Assembly (NCBI GenBank): GCA_903891395.1
Contig: CAITEM010000613.1
Coordinates: forward strand, 1 to 5,945
DNA length: 5,945 nt
Direction: 5' to 3'
DNA from: an uncultured Hyphomicrobiales bacterium
Lineage (GTDB): Bacteria; Pseudomonadota; Alphaproteobacteria; Rhizobiales; Xanthobacteraceae
The notes under the pieces were generated by a model. It was given only the letters and a program-made list of their open reading frames with translations, was not told the origin of the DNA and did not search any database. Shown here piece after piece: positions 1 through 5,945 of this stretch (positions within the stretch are counted from its first letter, which is position 1; the number at the start of each line of letters is the position of its first letter). A program made the position numbers and the translations under genes.

Positions 1-215
1 AGGGGCTGGCGCCCGCCGTGATCCTCGAATTGTTCAAGGTGTTCGACCAGTTGCGCAAACATGCCTCTATCGTCATCGTCGAACACAATCTCGATCTGGT
101 GCTGGCCTTGGCCGACCGCGTCTTCGCGCTGGAGCGCGGTGCGGTGTTTCACCAGGGGCCGGCGCAACCTTTGCTGACCGACCTGGCCTACCGCAAGAAA
201 ATTCTCTGGCTGTGA
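1..215 (+). CDS. ABC transporter ATP-binding protein, LivF-like (C-terminal fragment)
   Basis: This is the 3' end of a gene that begins before the window; the first whole codon is at base 3 and the stop TGA is at 213-215. The visible ~70 residues start with GLAPAV, the stretch that in LivF-type ATPases directly follows the Walker B/D-loop. Next come the switch (H-loop) segment IVIVEHNLDLVLALADRV, with the conserved His after Glu, and the short tail of this family (ALERGAVFHQGP, then YRKKILWL). Known members energise uptake by branched-chain amino acid-type (HAAT) importers at the inner face of the cytoplasmic membrane; relatives also carry amides, urea and aromatic or other organic acids. The Walker A, Q-loop and signature are outside the window, so neither completeness nor substrate can be judged. 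A fused LivG-LivF or permease-ATPase protein is possible. The gap to the next gene is 53 bases, so it may belong to the same transcript. Confidence 0.85.
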   Translation, partial: GLAPAVILELFKVFDQLRKHASIVIVEHNLDLVLALADRVFALERGAVFHQGPAQPLLTDLAYRKKILWL

Positions 216-257
216 CCAAAGGCCGGTGATTGTGGTCTAATGCCCGCAATAAAATCC

Positions 258-264
258 GGGGGAG
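258..264 (+). promoter_or_regulatory. Shine-Dalgarno site of the first SDR gene
   Basis: GGGGGAG lies four bases before the ATG at 269. It selects that ATG over the in-frame upstream TTG at 230, which has no comparable purine run and would add 13 residues (WSNARNKIRGRR) with no counterpart in SDR proteins. The rest of the 216-268 gap holds no promoter I can support. Confidence 0.7.
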
Positions 265-268
265 ACGC

Positions 269-1024
269 ATGGCCAACCAGATCGATCTTAAAGGCAGGAA
301 CGCGGTCGTCACCGGCGGCGCGCAAGGCATCGGCCGCGCCATCGTCGAACGGTTTCTCGATTCCGGCGCATCGATCGCGATCTGGGACCGCGACGAGAAG
401 CTGGCTCAACAGACCGCGTCCGAATTGTCAGCCCGCGGCCGCGTTGTGGCGATCCCCGTGGACGTCACGCACTATGCCGATATCGAGAAAGCCCGCGACG
501 CCTCGCTGAAAGCGCTCGGCCGCATCGACATCCTGGTCAACAATGCCGGCATCACCGGACCGAACGTAACCACCTGGGAATATCCGATCGACGCCTGGCA
601 GAGCGTCATGCGCGTCAACCTCGATGGACCCTTCATGTGCTGCAAGGCCATTGTGCCGTCGATGATCGCGCAGAATTACGGCCGCATCGTCAACATCGCC
701 TCGGTCGCCGGCAAAGAGGGCAATCCCAATGCCCCGGCCTATTCCGCCTCCAAGGCCGGCGTCATCGCGCTCACCAAATCGCTCGGCAAGGAACTGGCGA
801 GCTACGACATCGGCGTCAATTGCATCACGCCGGCGGCGGCCAAGACCGCAATGTTCGAGCAGATGACGCCATCGCATATCGACTACATGCTGTCGAAAAT
901 CCCCCGCGCCCGCTTCGTCAACGTCGAGGAGATCGCGGCGCTGGTGGCGTTCTGCGCCTCGGCGGATTGCTCGTTTACGACCGGCTCGGCTTTCGACATC
1001 TCGGGCGGCCGCGCGACCTATTAG
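269..1024 (+). CDS. SDR-family NAD(P)-dependent oxidoreductase, 2-keto-3-deoxy-sugar-acid dehydrogenase type
   Basis: A classical short-chain dehydrogenase of 251 residues, the normal family length, cytosolic, with no signal peptide. The Rossmann motif TGGAQGIG is at residues 15-22, an acidic residue ends beta-2 (D40 in IWDRD, favouring NAD over NADP), and NNAG is at 91-94. The catalytic tetrad can be read as N117, S145, Y158 and K162 (YSASK). The usual PG after the active site is PA (188-189), and the protein ends ISGGRATY. From memory, both of these traits are typical of the subgroup containing 2-keto-3-deoxy-L-rhamnonate 4-dehydrogenase and related sugar-acid dehydrogenases; many members are annotated only as FabG-like. 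The gene precedes an aldonate dehydratase by 74 bases, which fits a role in sugar oxidation: either on the aldose or on the 2-keto-3-deoxy acid. A fatty-acid 3-oxoacyl-ACP reductase role is less likely in this setting. Family is certain; substrate is inferred. Confidence 0.9.
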   Translation: MANQIDLKGRNAVVTGGAQGIGRAIVERFLDSGASIAIWDRDEKLAQQTASELSARGRVVAIPVDVTHYADIEKARDASLKALGRIDILVNNAGITGPNVTTWEYPIDAWQSVMRVNLDGPFMCCKAIVPSMIAQNYGRIVNIASVAGKEGNPNAPAYSASKAGVIALTKSLGKELASYDIGVNCITPAAAKTAMFEQMTPSHIDYMLSKIPRARFVNVEEIAALVAFCASADCSFTTGSAFDISGGRATY

Positions 1025-1038
1025 CCCTCCGCATCCCT

Positions 1039-1063
1039 TGCGCGAGACGCGCCGTTCGGCGCA
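1039..1063. repeat. Small GC-rich inverted repeat (hairpin) between first SDR and dehydratase
   Basis: Bases 1049-1053 (GCGCC) and 1058-1062 (GGCGC) pair perfectly around a GTTC tetraloop. An alternative outer pairing joins TGCGC at 1039-1043 with GCGCA at 1059-1063. The sequence around it (GAGACGCGCCGTTCGGCGC followed by ATCCTTGG) resembles the short palindromic intergenic elements common in rhizobial genomes, as I remember them. There is no T-run, so it is not a canonical intrinsic terminator. It could tune mRNA stability between the two genes. Confidence 0.45.
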
Positions 1064-1078
1064 TCCTTGGCCAAAGAT
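1063..1078. promoter_or_regulatory. 16-base near-perfect palindrome upstream of dehydratase (possible operator)
   Basis: The sequence ATCCTTGGCCAAAGAT is symmetrical in seven of eight base pairs around the centre TTGGCCAA; only C1066/A1075 fails. It sits 20 bases before the dehydratase ATG. Its size and symmetry suit a dimeric repressor such as the LacI or GntR type often found with sugar genes, but no regulator gene is visible. It may instead be the outer part of the adjacent hairpin element. Confidence 0.3.
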
Positions 1079-1098
1079 AAAAATCGGCGGGGACGGGA

Positions 1099-2916
1099 AT
1101 GGCGAAGAAGGTCGTGTCCAGGCAGGTCAAGCCGCGCGGGCGCGAATTGCGCTCGCAGCTTTGGTTCGACAATCCGGAAAATCCGGGCATGACCGCGCTC
1201 TATCTCGAGCGCTATCTGAACTATGGCCTGACGCTGAAGGAGTTGACCTCGGGCAAGCCGATCATCGGCATCGCGCAGACCGGCTCCGATCTCTCGCCCT
1301 GCAACCGTCACCACCTCGAACTGGCGTCGCGGGTGCGCGCCGGCATCACGGCGGCCGGCGGCATTGCCTTCGAGTTTCCGGTGCATCCGATCCAGGAAAC
1401 GGGAAAGCGGCCGACCGCGGCGCTCGACCGCAATCTCGCTTATCTCGGCCTGGTCGAGATTCTCTACGGCTATCCGCTCGACGGCGTGGTGCTGACCACC
1501 GGCTGCGACAAGACCGTGCCGGCCTGCCTCATGGCCGCGGCGAGCGTCAACATTCCGGCCATCGTGCTGTCCGGCGGACCGATGCTGAACGGCTGGTGGA
1601 AAGGCGAACGCGCCGGCTCCGGCACCGTGGTCTGGCAGGCGCGCGAAGATCATGCCGCCGGCAAGATCAGCTACAAGGAATTCCTCGACATCGTGACGTC
1701 GTCGGCGCCTTCGGTCGGCCATTGCAACACCATGGGCACGGCCTCGACGATGAATGCGCTGGCCGAGGCGCTGGGCATGTCGCTGCCGGGGTGCGGCGCG
1801 ATCCCGGCACCGTATCGCGAGCGCGGGCAGATCGCGTATGAGACCGGCGTGCGCGCCGTCGCTTTGGTGCACGAAGACCTCAAGCCGACCGACATCCTCA
1901 CGCGCAAGGCCTTCGAGAACGCCATCGTCGCCAATTCGGCCATCGGCGGCTCGACCAACGCGCCGATTCACATCAACGCCATCGCCCGGCATGTCGGCGT
2001 GAGACTTTCCATCGAGGATTGGGAAAAGGTCGGCTACGACGTGCCGCTGCTGGTCAATATGCAGCCGGCGGGCAAATATCTCGGCGAAGAATATTACCGC
2101 GCCGGCGGCCTGCCCGCGGTGATGAAGCAATTGTTCAAGGCCGGCAAAGGCCATGCCGACGCGCTGACCATCAACGGCAAGACCATGGGCGAGAACGTCC
2201 GCAAGGCCCAGGTGCAGGATGCCGACGTCATCAAGCCTTACGCCAAGCCGATGAAGAAGCAGGCCGGCTTTAAGGTGCTCAAGGGCAACCTGTTCGACTC
2301 GGCCATCATGAAGACCAGCGTGATTTCCGAGGAATTCCGCACGCGCTATCTGTCCAACCCGAAAGACCCGAACGCCTTCGAAGGCCGCGCCATGGTGTTC
2401 GAAGGGCCGGAGGATTATCACCACCGCATCGAAGACCCGTCGCTGAAGATCGACGCAAACACGCTGCTGTTCATTCGCGGCGTCGGCCCGATCGGCTATC
2501 CGGGCTCGGCCGAAGTCGTGAACATGCAGCCGCCGGCGGCGCTGATCAAAAAGGGCATCACGTCGCTCGCCTGCGTCGGTGACGGCCGCCAGTCCGGCAC
2601 GTCCGGTTCGCCGTCGATTCTCAACGCATCGCCGGAAGCCGCCGCCAATGGTGGGTTGGCGATCTTGAAGACCGGCGACCGCGTGCGGATCGATCTGAAC
2701 AAAGGCAGCGCCGACATTCTGATTTCCAAAGCCGAGCTGGCGCGCCGCCATGCGGCGCTGAAAAAGGCCGGCGGCTTTGCCTATCCTGAGAGCCAGACGC
2801 CTTGGCAGGAAATCCAGCGCGCCATGGTCGATCAGCTTGCCGACGGCATGGTGCTGAAGCCCGCGGTCAAATATCAGCGCATCGCGCAAAAAAGTCTGCC
2901 CCGCGACAATCATTGA
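1099..2916 (+). CDS. IlvD/Edd-family sugar-acid dehydratase (D-xylonate/L-arabinonate dehydratase-like, XylD-type)
   Basis: A 605-residue cytosolic iron-sulfur dehydratase that removes water from an aldonate to give the 2-keto-3-deoxy acid. It starts at ATG 1099 after GGGGA (1089-1093). Three cysteines stand where the family holds its [2Fe-2S] cluster: C68 (SPCNR), C136 (TTGCDKT) and C209 (GHCNTMG). K138 is the lysine that is carbamylated and helps bind Mg2+, next to D137. These are spaced exactly as C59, C127, K129 and C200 of Rhizobium leguminosarum L-arabinonate dehydratase as I recall them, shifted by nine. S499 and T501 in GDGRQSGT match its catalytic Ser and Thr. The start (WFDNP, MTALYLERY), middle (GKPIIGIAQTGSD, PAPYRERGQ) and end (PWQEI, KYQ, PRDNH) closely follow Caulobacter D-xylonate dehydratase XylD from memory. 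This separates it from dihydroxy-acid dehydratase (IlvD) and 6-phosphogluconate dehydratase (Edd). The exact aldonate is uncertain. It lies between two SDR genes, 19 bases before the second. Confidence 0.93.
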   Translation: MAKKVVSRQVKPRGRELRSQLWFDNPENPGMTALYLERYLNYGLTLKELTSGKPIIGIAQTGSDLSPCNRHHLELASRVRAGITAAGGIAFEFPVHPIQETGKRPTAALDRNLAYLGLVEILYGYPLDGVVLTTGCDKTVPACLMAAASVNIPAIVLSGGPMLNGWWKGERAGSGTVVWQAREDHAAGKISYKEFLDIVTSSAPSVGHCNTMGTASTMNALAEALGMSLPGCGAIPAPYRERGQIAYETGVRAVALVHEDLKPTDILTRKAFENAIVANSAIGGSTNAPIHINAIARHVGVRLSIEDWEKVGYDVPLLVNMQPAGKYLGEEYYRAGGLPAVMKQLFKAGKGHADALTINGKTMGENVRKAQVQDADVIKPYAKPMKKQAGFKVLKGNLFDSAIMKTSVISEEFRTRYLSNPKDPNAFEGRAMVFEGPEDYHHRIEDPSLKIDANTLLFIRGVGPIGYPGSAEVVNMQPPAALIKKGITSLACVGDGRQSGTSGSPSILNASPEAAANGGLAILKTGDRVRIDLNKGSADILISKAELARRHAALKKAGGFAYPESQTPWQEIQRAMVDQLADGMVLKPAVKYQRIAQKSLPRDNH

Positions 2917-2922
2917 TCAACC

Positions 2923-2928
2923 GGGAGG
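2923..2928 (+). promoter_or_regulatory. Shine-Dalgarno site supporting a GTG start for the second SDR
   Basis: GGGAGG is a strong site seven bases before GTG 2936. No in-frame ATG exists before residue 111, inside the catalytic core, so the GTG start is required. The 19-base gap after the dehydratase stop implies co-transcription. Confidence 0.8.
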
Positions 2929-2935
2929 TGCTGCC

Positions 2936-3694
2936 GTGGCCGGACGACTGAAAGGCAAACTCGCGCTGGTGACCGCGGCGGGTCAAGGCATCGGGCGCGC
3001 CATCGCGGAAGCCTGCGTCACCGAGGGTGCCACAGTGATCGCCACCGACCTTGACGCCGGAAAACTCAAAAGTCTGAAAAAGGCGGCGGCGTTTTCGCTC
3101 GACGTTCGCGACACCGCCAAGGTGAACGCGCTGGCGAAGGACATCCTCAAGAAATTCGGCGCGCCCGATATTCTCGTCAACTGTGCCGGCTATGTGCACC
3201 AGGGCACCCTGCTGGACTGCTCCGAAGAGGACTGGGATTTTTCTTTCGATCTCAACGTCAAGTCGATGCACCGCATGCTGCGGGCCTTCGTCCCGGCGAT
3301 GCTGAGGAATGGCGGCGGCTCGATCGTCAACATTTCGTCGGCGGTTTCGTCGATCCGCGGCGTGCCGAACCGCTATGCCTACGGCACGACCAAGGCGGCG
3401 GTCATCGGCCTGACAAAAGCGGTCGCCGCCGATTTCATCCGGCGCGGCATACGCTGCAACGCCATTTGCCCCGGCACCATCCAGTCGCCGTCGCTCGACG
3501 GCCGCATCGAGGCCGTCGCCAAGAACACCGGAAAATCGCTCAAGGCGGTGCGCGCCGACTTTGTCGATCGCCAGCCGATCGGCCGGCTCGGTACCGCCGC
3601 GGAAGTGGCGGCGCTGGCGGTGTTCCTGGCGTCGGACGAGGCGAGCTACATCACCGGCCAAGCGCATCTGGTCGACGGCGGCATGGCGCTTTGA
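2936..3694 (+). CDS. SDR-family oxidoreductase, DHRS6/2-keto-3-deoxy-L-fuconate dehydrogenase-like
   Basis: A 252-residue classical SDR starting at GTG. The nucleotide motif is TAAGQGIG (13-20), with Ala replacing the usual first Gly. D38 (ATDLD) ends beta-2 and predicts NAD preference; NCAG (82-85) replaces NNAG. Catalytic residues are N107, S135, Y149 and K153 (YGTTK). Several blocks match human DHRS6/BDH2 as I remember it: GYVHQGTLLDC, EEDWDFS, LNVKSM, SSAVSSIRGVPNR, TTKAAVIGLTK, VAADFIRRGIRCN and CPGT..SPSL. The bacterial branch of this family includes 2-keto-3-deoxy-L-fuconate dehydrogenase of Xanthomonas, which oxidises the product of fuconate dehydration. Directly after an aldonate dehydratase, oxidation of a 2-keto-3-deoxy sugar acid is the most sensible role. 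L-fucose or another aldose dehydrogenase, or a 3-hydroxybutyrate-type enzyme, remain possible. It is clearly not a recent duplicate of the first SDR in this block; the two differ throughout. Confidence 0.92.
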   Translation: MAGRLKGKLALVTAAGQGIGRAIAEACVTEGATVIATDLDAGKLKSLKKAAAFSLDVRDTAKVNALAKDILKKFGAPDILVNCAGYVHQGTLLDCSEEDWDFSFDLNVKSMHRMLRAFVPAMLRNGGGSIVNISSAVSSIRGVPNRYAYGTTKAAVIGLTKAVAADFIRRGIRCNAICPGTIQSPSLDGRIEAVAKNTGKSLKAVRADFVDRQPIGRLGTAAEVAALAVFLASDEASYITGQAHLVDGGMAL

Positions 3695-3697
3695 TTT

Positions 3698-3721
3698 ACC
3701 GCAGTGCGGTGGGCCACGCCC
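3698..3721. terminator. Weak inverted repeats after second SDR (possible Rho-dependent end)
   Basis: Starting three bases after the TGA, ACCGC (3698-3702) pairs with GCGGT (3706-3710) around AGT. It is followed at once by GGGC (3711-3714) and GCCC (3718-3721) around CAC. No T-run follows, so intrinsic termination is not shown. The position at the end of the three-gene block is the main reason for listing it. Confidence 0.25.
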
Positions 3722-3751
3722 GGGGGCCAATTCGATCCTACGAAAAGACGG

Positions 3752-3779
3752 TCGCAAAGCTACACGGCCCTGCTAGAGT
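3752..3779 (+). promoter_or_regulatory. Candidate promoter for the sugar ABC transporter genes
   Basis: In the 180-base gap, TGCTAGAGT (3771-3779) reads as an extended -10 (TGn before TAGAGT, four of six matches to TATAAT). The poorly matching TCGCAA (3752-3757) lies 16 bases upstream as a -35. Transcription would start near 3786 and leave an untranslated leader of about 90 bases. It rests on position and one hexamer only. Confidence 0.25.
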
Positions 3780-3795
3780 AGCTCTGGTTGTAAGA

Positions 3796-3861
3796 CGGCC
3801 CGGAACACTCGACCCACAAAGTGGGCGCCGGAGCCGAATAATACGCGGCCTACGCGCCGCG
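3796..3861 (+). promoter_or_regulatory. Structured leader upstream of the ABC ATPase gene
   Basis: Bases 3796-3803 (CGGCCCGG) pair with 3828-3836 (CCGGAGCCG), eight base pairs with one bulged A at 3832. Within that arm, CCCAC (3813-3817) pairs with GTGGG (3821-3825) around AAA. A second hairpin pairs CGCGGC (3844-3849) with GCCGCG (3856-3861), ending two bases before the Shine-Dalgarno GGGAGGA (3864-3870). It matches no riboswitch class I recognise. The structure could affect translation or mRNA stability of the transporter, though GC-rich DNA folds easily by chance. Confidence 0.35.
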
Positions 3862-3874
3862 CTGGGAGGACTGC

Positions 3875-4942
<1,068 letters not shown>

Positions 4943-4970
4943 TCAACAAACCAAACCGGGAGAAACGACA

Positions 4971-5945
4971 ATGACGATCTTCGATCGACGCTCTCTGCTC
5001 AAGGCCGGTACCGCGGCGGCCGCCACCGCGACGCTGACGGGGTCCGCCTTCCTCGACTGGGCCAAGGCCTGGGCGCAGGAATCGCAGTGGAAGCCGGAGA
5101 AGGATGCTTCGCTTTCGATTCTGCGCTGGAAATATTTCGTGCAGGCCGAAGACGACAAATTCGTTGCGCTGATGGATGCCTTCACGAAAGCAACCGGGGT
5201 CAAGATCACCATCGGCCGCGAGTCCTACGAGGACGTGCAGCCGAAAGCCTCGGTCGCCGCCAATACCGGCGCGGGACCCGATCTGTTCTGGGGCTTGTAT
5301 TCGCTGCCGCACCTGTTCCCGCAGAAATGCCTCGACCTCACCGACGTCGCCAACTACCTCGACAAGAAGTCCGGCCCTTGGGTCGACAGCGCGGTGAAGT
5401 ACGGCAAGGAAGGCAACAAGTGGATCGGCATTCCGATCTGCTACACCGGCAGCCTGATGAACTACCGCATCGAAGCCTCCAAGAAAGCCGGCTTCTCGAC
5501 ATTCCCCTCCAAGACCGATGAATTCCTCGAATACGTCAAGGCGATGAAGGCCAACAACACGCCGGGCGGTTTCGCGCTCGGCCACGCGCCGGGCGACGGC
5601 AACACCTGGATTTACTGGTGCCTGTGGGCGCACGGCGGTCAGCACGTCGACGCCAGCGACAAAGTGACGATCAATTCGCCGGAAACCGAAAAGGCGCTCA
5701 ATTACGCCAAGGCGCTGTTCGACACCATGGTGCCGGGCGTCGCCTCGTGGAACGACTCGTCGAACAACAAGGCGTTCCTCGGCGAGGAAATCCACTGGAC
5801 CAATAACGGCATCTCGATCTACGTCGCGGCCAACAAGGACGCCACCAAGACGCATATCGCCGAGGACATGAACCACGCTTACTTCCCGGTCGGGCCGGTC
5901 GGCAAGCCGACCGAGCTGCACCTCATGTTCCCGATCCTGGCGATG
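4971..5945 (+). CDS. Extracellular sugar-binding protein, family 1, Tat-exported (3' end missing)
   Basis: The open frame from ATG 4971 runs without a stop to the window end, giving 325 residues. Family 1 solute-binding proteins are usually 400-450, so about a quarter is missing. GGGAG (4958-4962) is the ribosome site. The N-terminus carries a twin-arginine signal, FDRRSLLKAG, with R6 and R7, then an Ala/Thr-rich segment and a likely signal peptidase site AWA/QE after A35. The protein should therefore be exported folded to the periplasm. The mature part has family features: a first strand LSILRWKYF, then KFVALMDAFTKATGVKI, GPDLFWGLYSLP, and IGIPICYTGSLMNYR with aromatic residues that could stack on sugar rings. 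Placed just after a MalK/UgpC-type ATPase, it is the ligand-capturing subunit of the same importer; two permease genes are expected downstream. The ligand is not evident from sequence. Given the neighbouring dehydratase, a pentose, deoxyhexose or sugar acid is a reasonable guess. Confidence 0.92.
   Translation, partial: MTIFDRRSLLKAGTAAAATATLTGSAFLDWAKAWAQESQWKPEKDASLSILRWKYFVQAEDDKFVALMDAFTKATGVKITIGRESYEDVQPKASVAANTGAGPDLFWGLYSLPHLFPQKCLDLTDVANYLDKKSGPWVDSAVKYGKEGNKWIGIPICYTGSLMNYRIEASKKAGFSTFPSKTDEFLEYVKAMKANNTPGGFALGHAPGDGNTWIYWCLWAHGGQHVDASDKVTINSPETEKALNYAKALFDTMVPGVASWNDSSNNKAFLGEEIHWTNNGISIYVAANKDATKTHIAEDMNHAYFPVGPVGKPTELHLMFPILAM

Noticed and set aside
230..255. TTGTGG...TAAAAT as a promoter for the first SDR gene
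   Set aside because: Spacing between the boxes is only 14 bases and the downstream box would overlap the region just before the ribosome site; chance AT-rich bases are enough to explain it.
230..268. Upstream TTG start giving a 13-residue N-terminal extension of the first SDR
   Set aside because: No ribosome site before it, while GGGGGAG precedes ATG 269 and MANQIDLKGRNAVVTGG begins as SDRs normally do.
1049..1078. Intrinsic terminator after the first SDR
   Set aside because: The hairpin is followed by ATCCTTGGCC, not a T-run, and the next gene is close by on the same strand.
1021..2913. 630-residue open frame on the - strand opposite the dehydratase
   Set aside because: It mirrors the dehydratase almost end to end, has no recognisable domain, is rich in Arg/His/Asp as expected for antisense of GC-rich coding DNA, and the + strand protein has all catalytic motifs.
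1099..2916. Dihydroxy-acid dehydratase (IlvD) or 6-phosphogluconate dehydratase (Edd) as the specific identity
   Set aside because: WFDNP, MTALYLERY, PAPYRERGQ and the PRDNH end match the pentonate dehydratase branch, and the sugar transporter and SDR neighbours fit that better than amino acid or Entner-Doudoroff genes.
2867..3757. 296-residue - strand open frame opposite the second SDR
   Set aside because: It runs across a gene boundary and is low-complexity Arg/Asp/Gly antisense sequence; the + strand SDR is unmistakable.

Overview
The window is GC-rich, densely coding and entirely on the + strand. It looks like chromosomal DNA of an alphaproteobacterium, probably of the Hyphomicrobiales (Bradyrhizobium/Rhodopseudomonas-like). 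The basis is codon use, the 'YRKKILWL' tail of the first transporter ATPase and the general style of the operon. The genus is inferred, not demonstrated. I see no rRNA, tRNA, CRISPR array, insertion sequence or phage gene.

Layout: (1) 1-215, the last ~70 residues of a LivF-type ABC ATPase (branched-chain amino acid/HAAT class). (2) 269-3694, a tight three-gene metabolic block: a short-chain dehydrogenase/reductase (SDR) of the 2-keto-3-deoxy-sugar-acid dehydrogenase type, an IlvD/Edd-family sugar-acid dehydratase very like D-xylonate/L-arabinonate dehydratases, and a second SDR that closely resembles the DHRS6/BDH2 and bacterial 2-keto-3-deoxy-L-fuconate dehydrogenase group. (3) 3695-3874, the only sizeable non-coding gap (180 bases), with a weak candidate promoter and a strikingly foldable leader. 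(4) 3875-5945, the start of a CUT1-type sugar importer: a MalK/UgpC-type ATPase followed by a Tat-exported family 1 solute-binding protein that runs off the window. The permease genes are expected downstream but are not visible.

Taken together, this reads as a non-phosphorylating sugar or sugar-acid catabolic locus. The solute-binding protein and ATPase would import a sugar or sugar acid; the dehydratase would convert an aldonate to its 2-keto-3-deoxy derivative; and one or both SDRs would oxidise either the aldose before that step or the 2-keto-3-deoxy acid after it. No lactonase, aldolase or regulator lies in the window, so the substrate (D-xylose, L-arabinose, L-fucose, L-rhamnose or another) cannot be fixed from the sequence. 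I do not see a wholly new system. The most interesting points are the unusual enzyme combination and the non-coding structures at 1039-1078 and 3796-3861.
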